Shown here one piece after another: positions 38,105-49,395 of a stretch of DNA of 64,000 nucleotides. Below the pieces are notes generated by a model. The model had not been told where the DNA came from. It saw nothing but the letters and a program-made list of their open reading frames with translations, and ran no database searches. Source of the DNA: Apostichopus japonicus (taxonomy: Eukaryota; Echinodermata; Holothuroidea; Aspidochirotida; Stichopodidae). Both the position numbers and the translations under genes were made by a program. The stretch is taken from contig NC_092571.1 of assembly GCF_037975245.1 (NCBI RefSeq), positions 3,985,001 to 4,049,000 on the forward strand. The letters are read 5' to 3'. Position 1 is the first letter of the stretch, and every line of letters starts with the position of its first letter.

Positions 38105-38540
38105 AAGGGGGGCGGAGGAAAGTGAGAGAGAAGGATAGAAAAATGAGCGGGAGGGAGGTTGGAGGTAGGAAAAGTGGAAATTAAAGTGCAAAGTGTGACA
38201 AAAACTAGGAGAAAGTGAGAAGGAAGAAAGGGGATCGATTGATCGAGTGTGAGGGCGGAAGGGGGGGGAGTAGCGGGAAGAAAGATGGTGAGTGAAGGGG
38301 CTAGAACAAAGGGAGGGGGTAATGACGAGAGATGGAAAGAGCTGGGTGCGGAATGTGTGGAAATTAGAGGGGAGGGAGATATGGACGTAGCGAGCGGTGG
38401 GGGTGTCATGTGGGGGTGTCGTACCCCCAATAATTTGGTCGCCGTCGGCAAATTGATGACTCGTCGGCAAATTGATGGCTCATCGGTCGTCACAGAGGGG
38501 AGAAAGGGGAGCAGGGTGAAGCCAGAGGGCGGAGTGCTAC
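38105..38540 (+). repeat. Polypurine-rich tract with short tandem repeats at its end
   Basis: The plus strand is strongly G/A-biased, for example AAGTGAGAGAGAAGGATAG. Long open frames on both strands (134-155 codons) are consequences of this bias. CGTCGGCAAATTGATG recurs near 38442-38475. TAAGGTCCCGACA follows three times at about 38560-38612. Confidence 0.75.
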
Positions 38541-38689
38541 AACGGACAGGGTGCATGGCTAAGGTCCCGACAGTGTGGCTAAGGTCCCGACAGGGAACTA
38601 AGGTCCCCGACGAAAGAAATACATATACATGTAAAAACAGTATACCAACGTAACCTATCAGTATATGTAAGTGTAAAAGTAGTACATCA

Positions 38690-40612
38690 TCATGTGAAGT
38701 TAGTATATCATCGTGTGTTGTAACATCATCTTCATATGAAAGTAGTACATTATCATGTGAAGTTAGTATATCATCGTGTGTTGTACATAATCTTCATATG
38801 AAAGTAGTACATTATCATGTGAAGTTAGTATATCATCGTGTGTTGTAATATCATCTTCATATGAAAGTAGTACATTATCATGTGAAGTTAGTATATCATC
38901 GTGTGTTGTACATCATCTTCATATGAAAGTAGTACATCATCATGTGAAGTAAGTATATCATCGTGTGTTGTAACATCATCTTCATATGAAAGTAGTACAT
39001 TATCGTGTGAAGTTAGTATATCATCGTGTGTTGTAGCATCATTTTCATATTAAAGTAGTACATCATCATGTGAAGTGTGTTGTAGCATCATCTTCATATG
39101 AAGGTAGTACATTATCATGTGAAGTTAGTATATCATCGTGTGTTGTAACATCATCTTCATATGAAAGTAGTACATCATCATGTGAAGTTAGTATATCAAC
39201 GTGTGTTGTAACATCATCTTCATATGAAAGTAGTATATCATCATGTGAAGTTAGTATATCATCGTGTGTTGTAGCATCATCTTCATATGAAAGTAGTACA
39301 TTATCATGTAAAGTAAGTATATCATCGTGTGTTGTAGCATCATTTTCATATGAAAGTAGTACAACATCATGTGAAGTTAGTATATCATCGTGTGTTGTAG
39401 CATCATTTTCATATGAAAGTAGTACATCATCATGTGAAGTAAGTATATCATCGTGTGTTGTAACATCATCTTCATATGAAAGTAGTACATCATCATGTGA
39501 AGTTAGTATATCATCGTGTGTTGTAGCATCATCTTCATATGAAAGTAGTACATCATCATGTGAAGTTAGTATATCATCGTGTGTTGTAACATCATCTTCA
39601 TATGAAAGTAGTACATCATCATGTGAAGTTAGTATATCATCGTGTGTTGTAACATCATTTTCATATGAAAGTAGTACATCATCATGTGAAGTTAGTATAT
39701 CATCGTGTGTTGTAGCATCATCTTCATATGAAGGTAGTACATTATCATGTGAAGTTAGTATATCACCGTGTGTTGTACATCATCTTCATATGAAAGTAGT
39801 ACATCATCATGTGAAGTTAGTATATCATCGTGTGTTGTAGCATCATCTTCATATGAAAGTAGTACATTATCATGTGAAGTTAGTATATCATCGTGTGTTG
39901 TACATCATCTTCATATGAAAGTAGTACATCATCATGTGAAGTTAGTATATCATCGTGTGTTGTAGCATCATTTTCATATGAAAGTAGTACAACATCATGT
40001 GAAGTTAGTATATCATCGTGTGTTGTAGCATCATTTTCATATGAAAGTAGTACATCATCATGTGAAGTAAGTATATCATCGTGTGTTGTAACATCATCTT
40101 CATATGAAAGTAGTACATCATCATGTGAAGTTAGTATATCATCGTGTGTTGTAGCATCATCTTCATATGAAAGTAGTACATCATCATGTGAAGTTAGTAT
40201 ATCATCGTGTGTTGTAACATCATTTTCATATGAAAGTAGTACATCATCATGTGAAGTTAGTATATCATCGTGTGTTGTAGCATCATCTTCATATGAAGGT
40301 AGTACATTATCATGTGAAGTTAGTATATCATCGTGTGTTGTACATCATCTTCATATGAAAGTAGTACATCATCATGTGAAGTTAGTATATCATCGTGTGT
40401 TGTTGCATCATCTTCATATGAAAGTGGTACATCAACATGTGAAGTTAGTATGTCATCGTGTGTTGTAGCATCATTTTCATATGAAAGTAGTACAACATCA
40501 TGTGAAGTTAGTATATCATCGTGTGTTGTAGCATCATTTTCATATGAAAGTAGTACATCATTATGTGAAGTAAGTTTATCATCGTGTGTTGTAACATCAT
40601 CTTCATATATTG
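38690..40612 (-). repeat. Right arm: ~31 copies of the 63-bp unit, inverted
   Basis: The unit on the plus strand is AGTTAGTATATCATCGTGTG TTGTAACATCATCTTCATAT GAAAGTAGTACATCATCATG TGA in parts, the complement of the left-arm unit. It differs consistently from most left-arm units at two positions (TATATC for TACATC, AGTAGT for AGTGGT). Units nearest the core are irregular (38690-39070). Confidence 0.95.
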
Positions 40613-40724
40613 TGGTCCTTTTGGCGTTTCATACTAGTGCGTATACGTTTTACATACAGTGAAATGATCCACTTACTACTCCTTCAAGAAAACTATAACT
40701 TATATTAATAATATCGAGAAATTC

Positions 40725-40932
40725 GACTATTTATGAATAGCGAACCCTATTTCTGATTAGGAATAAGGAACCTTTTTTATCAATTATGAAAAACGAACCT
40801 TTTTGCCAATTATGAGAAACAAACTTCTTTTTTTATATTATGAATAACGAACCTTTTTTCCAATCATGAATAACGAACCTATTTTTCAATTATGAATAAC
40901 GAACCTTTTTTTCCAATTATGAGTAACGTTCG
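40725..40932. repeat. Minisatellite, ~28-bp unit, about 7 copies
   Basis: Variants of TATGAATAACGAACCTTTTTTCCAAT repeat in tandem with small length differences. It lies 70 bp outside the right edge of the foldback element. Confidence 0.85.
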
Positions 40933-41820
40933 CGGAAATGCCCCCAATATTCAAGAATAGTGTAGTTGCCTTGAAAGATATTGCAGAACACATGGCTGAG
41001 TATGCCGCGTCGAAAGGTCTTCTCCAACAACCCAGAGGACATTGATTTGTAGCCTATTCGGACGCAAAATAATAATAGCGACACCACTGCAAAAATGGTA
41101 CATTGAACATGGTCTCGTTGTCACCCACAAGAGTAGCATGTGGCAATGTGACACATTCGCGTAGCGGATATCCAAAAGTAATATGCAATGTGAGAAAATA
41201 CTCCAACCATCTAATGACACAGAACAAGTTCAACTTCTTAATTGGCCATGTATTTATTTAGGAGGAAATTTCTCCTTAAAAGGAAAAAAAAAGAAAAAAA
41301 ATAAAGGTTACAACTGCAATATTGCTTCATTACATTACTGCATAAGGACATATATGACTTTGAATACTTAGATACAACGTATTGCTTTGGAGCAATCTTT
41401 ACCCGATAGTGACATAAATCTAAATTTAATCTAACTCCTGAAAAGTTTAAAACTTTCCAGTGTTGTCTCTATATATCTCTGGATCTTTCTCAGTTGTAAG
41501 AGAACAAACCGATACGTATCAATTCAGCCTTAATATATATAATTACCATATATTATTTCCTCTACAATAGAATGACGTTACATCTTCTTGTCTGAAGAGC
41601 TTTCCCACCTTTATATCATGGAATTCTAATTAAACATTTATCTTGTAACATAAGAGTTCTGAATTGTCCATATGACGAATATTGCCTAAATGATGCTGAC
41701 AATACTTGTTGATACATGTGGTCGCTGACATTATGTTGTGGTACATGTTACGGTCGAAGTAGGTGCAAAAGTATCCCCAAACAGAGCTTCAGATCTTCAA
41801 CTCAATGTTAGGAAAAGTGG
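40933..41820. other. Gene-free stretch
   Basis: No recognisable coding or element ends. Confidence 0.45.
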
Positions 41821-41824
41821 CAAA

Positions 41825-42020
41825 TGGTGCCAGTGTGACAGGGAATAGTGTCCGGGCGTCTCACGGACACTATTCCACGGGAATTGTGTCCGTAGGACAA
41901 CTTTCTCGGGGGGAATTGTGTCCGGCGGACAGTATTATCTGTCCGGACGGACACTATTAACTAGGAAAAAACGTCCGTGTGTGGTGATTTTCTGTCCGCG
42001 CGGACAGGATGAGAGAATAG
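41825..42020 (+). repeat. GTGTCC/GGACAC palindrome cluster, copy 1
   Basis: AATAGTGTCCGGGCGTC is followed by several GGACACTATT, GTGTCCG and CGGACA motifs in both orientations, able to form nested hairpins. A related segment in reverse orientation lies at 54722-54870. This looks like a dispersed repeat of unknown class. Confidence 0.6.
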
Positions 42021-43665
42021 CACGGATAAATGTGTCCTACAAGCTCTTCTGTGTGGAAACGTAGTGCAAAAACATCAGGACAGCAAGGCTTCTTTGGAGT
42101 ATGCCTTTTCATCTTAATTGCATTTCTTAATGGCAGGATTTATAGAGGAACTTTAGACCAATTTCGCTACATGATGAACGGCTGAAATATATGGTCATTA
42201 ATGATTTCTTGCATGATACTATTTGGACAGACACAAATGAATGGAAATATCAATTTAATTTAAAATTTATTGCAAATTTAATTCTCCTTCATGTTCTCTG
42301 CTGCATAAGATAAATACATTTCTAAAAAATGACAAAAGTGCTGCAAGACTCGTGCAACATCCTACGTCTATTGTGACATAGAACAACTGTATCTGTTTCT
42401 TTATTTTAGTACAAGCTGTTTCAAATACTTTGTTTTATAAAAATCATCCAATTTCCCTTCTACTTTTAATACTAATGCTTGACAACCATTGACAATAACA
42501 GATAGCCTCACATCTAGTAACTTCTAAAATCTTGGGGATCTCAAGACAAAATGACATTCACATGGGAAAAAAAGGTTACATAAATCAAAGTAAACCATGC
42601 TTTGGCATCCACAGTTGTAGCCTAGCAGTATTTGTTGGTCAGGCAATCAATTAAAGGTAGACTATTGTTAATCCAATTATCGACAGGCTGTGAATGTTAA
42701 CTATGGTGAAAATACTTGGGAATTCCTTTTCATGTGATATATTTTAAGATTGGGCAATGCCTAGCTGGTTGGAAATGGTACTTGGGAAGCAATATAAAAT
42801 CATATGGTATAGGAGCAGAGGGTTTGTATAGGGTGTTTTCGTGTGTTCATGACATGTCAACCATCGAATCATGATATATTGCCTGCACAGTCAGGCAGTG
42901 CATTATTCATTAGAAGGTATTTCCAAACGAATATCTCACCATGCACAACTGGTATTGATAAACACCAAAAACGTTTGTTGCTACGATGTATTGTTAATGG
43001 GCATAAAGGCCTCTAAGCTATATCAATTATTTTCAACAAAAATCAGCTGAAAGTTATGTTGCATTGGCTTCAAATATGCCAGATACTAAAATATGGTCAC
43101 CTATGGTCAAAATTATTAAACTGTTTTTGTACCACCTGTAGGAAATTTACCTCACTGGGACATTCTGTCCTTTTGCATGTTCTTTTAAAATGTCTGAGAA
43201 AAATTTGGAGATTATAAAGACCTCAAGGAAAGTACTTCTTGATGTCACAATACAACTTTGTGGCCTATACAGACTACCTTCAAATGACATGCTGCTGGTC
43301 ACACTAAGTATCAGGCTTAACATAAATACTGGGAAAGGAGGCTGTGTGAGAACCAGTTCTACTACACTCAGATTGTTTAGTGTTAGTCAAAGTATCTCAA
43401 TGACTATTGTTCAAATGTTGGAAAAGAAAAAAAATCAATTAGGGCTAATTGGGAAATGCAAGCCAGTAAAATCATATTTGTACACAATTCACACAACTTG
43501 GTATCAGTTAACATTTCTCTTGCTTTTCTCTACATATTTGGCCCACTTTTTCCTTTGACATTAAATAAATATTCTTTGCACTAAAAGTTTGGTCTTGACA
43601 CAGTCAACAGTATAATCACCTGAATCCTTTACTGGGGAGCATCCAAGGCCAGTCAACACTGAAAA
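42021..43665. other. Gene-free stretch
   Basis: The frame at 43190-43558 (122 codons) has a hydrophobic C-terminus but resembles no family I know and has no ATG-context, splice or conservation support. Nothing else stands out. Confidence 0.45.
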
Positions 43666-43669
43666 TAAA

Positions 43670-43765
43670 AATACACATATATACACATACATACATATAC
43701 ATATATACACACATATACACACACCCATACACGCATACATATACACACATATATATATATACAAA
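43670..43765. repeat. TA/CA/TACA-rich microsatellite
   Basis: Interrupted ATACATA, ACACAT and TATATA repeats. Apparent Cys/Tyr/Ile-rich minus frames are artefacts. Confidence 0.85.
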
Positions 43766-43917
43766 ACGTACAAGTGCAGCTGTCTACAATAAATTATCCA
43801 GATTACCATTTTGTAAATAAAATAGCAGCAACATAAATAAAACTATAAAACTATCTATACACATTAATTCTGAATTTTGGTGTTATTGCTTTGTTTCTCA
43901 GATTATACCTAGTAGTT

Positions 43918-44393
43918 TCTCAAAGTAGAGAGTTAAGTTCGGTATGCAAAGAATGTCTGTCATTTCTCTGTATGCAATTTACACTTCTAATGAACTCATT
44001 TTTAGCAGCATTGTTTACAGTACTCATAAGAAAGTTAAAATCTATATTAAAAATTCTAGAAAAATACTTTAAAAAAAAAAAAATTCTCTTATTATCTTTA
44101 ATTAGTAAAAAGTGATACCAAGCAGAAACAGCATATATTAGGTGTGGTAAGATATTGGCAGTAAAAACTCTTTTGCTTACATCAACATGAAAATATGGAA
44201 CTATATACGATAGAGTTGAGACTATGAAGTACACCCGTTTAAGTATTCTGCTTATATGACCAGTGAAACTTAGTTTGTCATCAATACAAACACCTAGATA
44301 TACTGTATGATGAGTGCGTTCTACTTCTGCATCTTTAATTGAGATTTTAGTTAACTTACATGATACAAGACCTTTTCTACGAAAACGCTTATT
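43918..44393 (-). pseudogene. Non-LTR retrotransposon reverse transcriptase, C-terminal fragment
   Basis: About 158 codons contain YLGVCIDDKLSFTGHI, a following helix (ILKRVYFIVSTLSYI), ILPHLIYAVSAWYH and a final C-terminal block. This order is characteristic of the thumb and C-terminal region of LINE (jockey/CR1-like) reverse transcriptases. The catalytic FADD region and everything upstream are missing: a stop lies directly before the fragment. 5' truncation is usual for these elements. The family within non-LTR elements is not resolved. Confidence 0.75.
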
Positions 44394-44689
44394 CAGTTGC
44401 AACAACTACATAATGCATCACAGATAAATAAACTATATCCCAGTTGTTACTTGCCTTGATATACTTGAATGGCATATGAGGACAGCTGTCAAGTAGCATG
44501 TATGCATAAACCAGACTGTGGTTTCTATGATCCAACATGAGTATCCTCTCATATGAATGGGACATACTGACACACTTGATCTTTAATAATACAGCAAGAA
44601 GTGACAAACAGTATATTCACAATGACCGATGCTGACACAAGTGACCACTGATAGCCTGCTTGTACTCACTCAATGTGATACATACTACA

Positions 44690-44990
44690 GTAAATATGAG
44701 ATTTCTTCCAGCTTCCTCATCTTGAGATATCAAGTTTTAAAGGTTTACAAAATTTGACCACTGTTAATATCCACAATAACAAAGGCCTCTTTTAGCCATG
44801 TGGTATACTTACAGACTAAATATGATATCTGTTCAGCTTCCTTTCTTGAACTTATAATTTTTTACAAGGTTTTCACAACTTGAACCCTGTTTACCCTTTG
44901 ACATCCACCCCAAAAATATAGGATATAATCAATATGATTCACATACATGCCAAATCTTACATTTTCCAAGCTTCCCTTCTAGCCAGGTGA
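44690..44990. repeat. Degenerate ~120-bp repeat, group 1
   Basis: CTTCCT-ATCTTGAGATAT, GGTTTACAAAATTTGACC and CTTTGACATCCACC alternate with related copies. Similar blocks lie at 48370-48640. It appears to be a dispersed short-array repeat. Confidence 0.5.
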
Positions 44991-45989
44991 CATACCGCAC
45001 ACACAAGTATTAATGCATAAGGTTTATTAAATCAGCAAACAAATTAAGCATTGATATTGAGATGACGCAATATGACAAATCATTTTTTTCTAACCCATAC
45101 CGTCACGACTCTAAGTTTATGCTTAGAACTAACAATGAATGTATGCTATATCAAGTGAGCTGGCTTCCCTCATCTTGGAAACATAATTGTTCTGCTTGTT
45201 TTAGCCAGTTTTCTGTTAATTAGTACCTATTCGTGTGACCAAAGCAAAGCATAGCAGAACAGAATTTAAAAAATTAGATGGTGAATGGAAAAATTCCATT
45301 TACCTGAAGAAAGACGAACTAACTGCCATTTACTGTCCTGGATGTGACACATGAGTTTATAGATTACAACTACCAATAGAACAACTTAATTTCTACGTGT
45401 GGTAAAATATATGCTTGTTATGTGAGACTTTTGTTAGAATTTTGTCACCTTAGAGTCCTTTGAACTTCACAATCAACAAAAACAATCCCAGGATTTACTT
45501 ATACCATCATTCTGACTGGAGTTCTCTGGGAACATTGCTCTCAAGTTGATTCAACCTTACAATGCCATTACTAAATGCATTATAAGATAATAGAAATACT
45601 AATTCTATTCAGTATACTAATTGTGTGCACATTTTCCTCCTTGCCAGGGGGAGAAAAACAGACCCTTTGATATATATGGAGGGGGAGGAAGTGTGTGTGT
45701 GAGAGGGGGGGGGGGCGTTATGAATTGAAACCAATCTAGTGTGGTTTGAACAGAGGGAATGTGTGAATTAAATATTGCTTAATATAAGGACACTTATTGC
45801 CGGTTCCAAAAAGTGCTATCTGACGGCATTTATGCTTTGTTTTTCTTGTTGCTTGCTGTTTTTAATCTATCTTGCACATATAAACATACTTAAACTTTAA
45901 GCGGGATTTTTTTTTCTGGAAGTGTCTATCAGTGGGGGTGGGGGGGGGACAAACAATAACGATATGATTGAAAGAAAGAAACCTTTTTA
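44991..45989. other. Gene-free stretch with G-runs
   Basis: No gene recognised. GTGTGTGTG then a G-run (about 45695-45717), and another G-run near 45935-45950. Confidence 0.45.
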
Positions 45990-46129
45990 TCATAAATTAT
46001 CAAGTTCTTGTCTTAACCACTGGTTGTTATACTCAAACACCTGATCATCTCCAACCTCATCATATTCAGCTTGGATAGCCTCCCTTCCTATCCTGGTGAA
46101 ATGCTCTGACCCTTGGCACCAACCTATAC
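45990..46129 (-). CDS. Terminal coding exon of an unidentified gene
   Basis: After an acceptor-like TATAG, the frame reads GWCQGSEHFTRIGREAIQAE, then YDEVGDDQVFEYNNQ and WLRQELDNL followed by TGA. It is clean, acidic and amphipathic, unlike the surrounding noise. I do not recognise the protein. It may belong to the exon at 46253-46379, but the phases do not join with the splice sites I can see. It could be the 3' end of the integrase-type gene upstream (49083-53946); that is a guess. Confidence 0.4.
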
Positions 46130-46252
46130 CTATACATAAAAGTTTAAAATTATTGCCTGAATAGAGAAGTTAATAAGTAACCACATTCAAGCTAAAAAAA
46201 TGCATGTTTACACCACATATCATATTGAAAAGATAATTGTGCATCAGGATCA

Positions 46253-46379
46253 TTACTTTGGTAAGCTTTTGCGCAGTTGACTGCAGGCTGCTTCAGCTTC
46301 TGTTTCGGTGCAACCTGTGACAAGGTGGTAGAGATGGTCCACAGCATGAGAGACAAGAACGTCATTGAGGTAATTCAGC
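46253..46379 (-). CDS. Candidate exon of an unidentified gene
   Basis: The acceptor CTTTTCTGCAG is followed by LNYLNDVLVSHAVDHLYHLV and TGCTETEAEAACSQLRKSLP, then either a TAA or a weak donor (AAA|GTAATG). The translation is helical with conserved-looking pattern but is not recognised. Confidence 0.35.
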
Positions 46380-46539
46380 CTGCAGAAAAGGACGCATGAA
46401 TAGTAAGCATTGCTTCAAAGTTACAGAAATTAAATAGAAAGTAAATATTACTGTGAAAACATGATTTCAGCAATCATTACGAATGGGTACTTCAAATTAA
46501 TGTATGTTGCAGCATTCGGTAAGAACAAGGTGAAGCATT

Positions 46540-47025
46540 CAGACTAGCAATATTGTTTATTGCCACAAATGCAGATCTGATCCTCCATGAGCATGCGAGC
46601 ATTCAGACAGTAGCAAATTGATCCCCCAATTGTGGGTCTGATCCACCGTGAGCATGTATGGAGTATATTCAGACTAGCATGTTGTTCGCCCTTGTGGGTC
46701 TGATCCTCCTTAACCATGCAATAATTTATACTATAGGACGTTGATCACCCAAATTGTAGGGTCTGATCATCCTTGAGCATGCGAGAATGCAAACTATAGC
46801 AAGTTGATCGCCCTTGTACGTCTCGTCCTACTAGAGCATGTGAGATTCAGACTAGCAAGCTAGCATTGCAAGTTGATCACCTCATTTGTGGGGTCTGCTT
46901 GATCCTCCTTAAGCATGCGATTATTCAGAGTATAGCAACTTGAATCCCCAAGTGTGGGATCTGATCCTCCTTGAGCATCCGAGCATTCAGATATACAGTA
47001 TGGCAAGTTGATAGCCTATTGAAGT
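46540..47025. repeat. Degenerate ~68-bp minisatellite, about 7 copies
   Basis: Variants of GGGTCTGATCCTCCTTGAGCATGCGAGCATTCAGA...AGCAAGTTGATC repeat along the region with many substitutions and indels. Confidence 0.8.
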
Positions 47026-47410
47026 CTGTACGCATTCCTGTGTATTGTATCAAGGCCAAGCTTAGAGTGAGATCTGATCAAGTGTGACCTATGTGCAGCA
47101 CTAAGGTCACGTCTCGACGTAAGTCAGTGTTAGATTCAAATTTTCTGGCAGGACGGGACAACAGTTCAAGCACTCAATCACAGAAAGTAAAATTCATGAC
47201 AAGGCAAGGGTTAGGGCGATAAACTTACAAACAATGATATGACCAGAAGGACTGGATCCCATTTTTCAATAAAAAGTTCCTTTAAATGCAGTGCTTAACC
47301 ATTGAAAGTATACATATCATTACTATATAGCACAATAAAAGTTTGCAACAAGTAGCGAAACATCTAAAAGCGTTTGGCCAAGCGATGATGATAGGTAACA
47401 GGTAGAGCAC

Positions 47411-47413
<3 letters not shown>

Positions 47414-47474
<61 letters not shown>
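47414..47474. repeat. (TA)n microsatellite
   Basis: About 30 uninterrupted TA dinucleotides. Confidence 0.97.
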
Positions 47475-47477
<3 letters not shown>

Positions 47478-48044
47478 TGCAGTAGCTTTCCCAAATCTTT
47501 TTCAAATTTTTGCCCGACAATTCATTGATTTTCTTTATTTAGCATCATGATGCCCGAATATTTCCGTGTAACACCACCGTAAGCACAGCTCACCTGGGCT
47601 ACCACGCTTTTTGCGCGATCAAATTTTTTCTAACTAGTCAACTGTATACCTGGACATCTCCGACATGAGTGTATATAAGAAACATTTTCTTTTTGATGGA
47701 ATGGATGGTGGGGGGGGGGGGGAGTGCCTACAAGCCTAGAAGTACAGGTTTATCATATTCTTTGTTACATTTTATACTGTTTTGTGAGACAAATTGCAGT
47801 CTCACCCGACACAGCGACATTATCCCGCCTACGTGTCGTTGAACAATGTATGTTTTTCTGGAGGTAGCTGAGTACTGTGTTAAAATAATAAATACGGTAA
47901 CTAAATATGAGCTTAAAAAATATACTGTCCTATTTTTCCTCTTCAAAGTGATGTAACCATTTTTTCTTCTTCTAATTTGCCAAATTTTTGGGGAAGTGTA
48001 AATTTCTAAAATGTGAGATTATAAAATAAAGAATGTTTATATGC

Positions 48045-48215
48045 AACTTGCAAGGCCTCAGATGTGCCGTTTCCGGCAATCTGAGAGGCTTTTTTTGCCA
48101 ACAATTTTCTTGTACGCTACGCGCCAACCGATGGTGGCGCTCCGCTTAGATAGTGTCACGGGAACTTTCGGGCACAAAACTTTCTGCCCCCCCCCCCCCA
48201 AACCGAAATGGTCCC
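48045..48215 (-). repeat. Degraded transposon fragment with shared module
   Basis: Contains CCGTTTCCGGCAATCTGAGAG, then on the minus strand TCTAAGCGGAGCGCCACCAT and TTGGCGCGTAGCGTACAAGA (48102-48150), followed by a C-run. These match parts of the 840-bp elements and of the 26099-27930 element. Complete ends were not located. Confidence 0.6.
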
Positions 48216-48369
48216 GTACACCTATGACCTCGGCCCACAACATTAGGCTTCTGTACTCAATGTGGTACAATTACATATCATATATGCGATCGTTCCAAGC
48301 TTCTGAAATATTATGTTTAGGAAGGTGCGTTAGTGTAGGGACAGGTTAGAGGGGAGTGAGGTAACTGTT

Positions 48370-48640
48370 TGGCATTTTTTGACTTCAAATGACCTTTATG
48401 ACCTCCGACAAAATCAAACAGTTTCTTTTACTCAATGTTATGCACTATCTTACCAAGTACGAGATCTGCCCAAGCTTCCAATATTGAGATACCATGTTTA
48501 CAAGGTTTCACAATTTGACCCGAATGACCTTTGACCTCAAACAATACAATACGCTTCTTGTACTCAACAATGTACTCTTTTGCACAAACTATGGGATCAA
48601 TCTAAGCTTCGATTCTTAAGATATCGTGTTTACAATGTGG
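48370..48640. repeat. Degenerate ~120-bp repeat, group 2, with a DR1-like motif
   Basis: CCAAGCTTCCAATATTGAGATA, ATGTTTACAAGGTTTCACAA and TTTGACC recur in diverged form, as in 44690-44990. TGACCTTTGACCT (48525-48537) is the complement of a direct repeat spaced by one base, a nuclear receptor-type sequence. Its presence in a repeat makes function uncertain. Confidence 0.5.
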
Positions 48641-49082
48641 GCGGTACAAAGACACATTCACACACGCCAGCATGAATAAATAGGTTACCATTATTATCAA
48701 AGCCAGGAAAGCTGCTCTTCAGAAGTTGAACATTAAATTGCAGAGTTTCAAACTGACATCACATAAAATTATCTTCTCAAAACTAAAACAAATGAAATTT
48801 AATTTCTGAAAACAATTGTCAGGAAACTGAAGTTTTCTTCTAATTAACTTATTCCCGTCTTTATTATTGTTGGCAATAATGGTTAATTTGTTAGGCCATT
48901 AAGTCGAAACTGATTTATTGTGTGAAGACAGCTACAGCACTTTACCCTCACATAACCCAGCAGATACTCAGAACTGATTAAGTTGCTGATTATTTTTAAG
49001 GAAATTCTGGAGGAATCATGCCAATCCTCCTCCTCCCCCACCCCCCCCCCCCCAAAAAAAAAATACTGCAAAGAAATCTTAC

Positions 49083-49285
49083 TTGTGCAAAATTCTTTAA
49101 GTAAAATTGAATTGAATTTCTTCTTCTGAGGAAGGCCTGTGGTACTGTTAATAAGTGTGTACAGTACTTTCTCATTCACAGCCTTCACTTCATACGGCCC
49201 AATTAGCCAAAAGTTTTCGAGCTTCCCTCCTCTTCGGGCATCCTTTCTAGCATTCCGTACGAGAACACTGGAACCAACTTCGAAG
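49083..49285 (-). pseudogene. Integrase-gene C-terminal domain exon
   Basis: Acceptor CAGAG; open frame SFEVGSSVLVRNARKDARRG then GKLENFWLIGPYEVKAVNEK and a Lys-rich end before CACAA|GTAAG. VGS-VLVRN and GGKLE---GPY are hallmarks of the C-terminal domain. The strong donor implies at least one more exon downstream. Confidence 0.75.
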
Positions 49286-49395
49286 CTCTGAATAAAATAA
49301 AATCCAGCAGATATACGTAAACATCACAATATAATGCATATGTTGCCATTCATTTAATTACAACTTCAATGTACAACATAGCATTATATAATTAC

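Larger units (their letters stand above)
31822..40655. mobile_element. Foldback-type transposon: giant modular inverted repeats around a 1.6-kb core
   Basis: A 63-bp repeat fills 31860-36985 and recurs as its reverse complement at 38690-40612. The outer edges also match in inverted orientation: a CCAAAAGG segment then ACAATATATGAAG at 31847-31870, and the complement at about 40605-40635. The inner edges match too: ATATACTGATAG-TTACGTTG-TATACTGTTT at about 37010-37045 and its complement at 38637-38670. Long terminal inverted repeats built of tandem modules define foldback elements such as Drosophila FB and sea urchin TU. No transposase is visible in the core, which itself contains a smaller inverted-repeat element. 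Exact ends and target duplication were not found. Confidence 0.75.

Noticed and set aside
38054-38653. Open frames of 134-155 codons on both strands
   Set aside because: They lie on a G/A-biased tract; translations are low complexity (Ser/Pro or Gly/Arg) and overlap each other.
43190-43558. 122-codon plus frame as a gene
   Set aside because: No motif, no splice support and AT-rich codon use like the surroundings.
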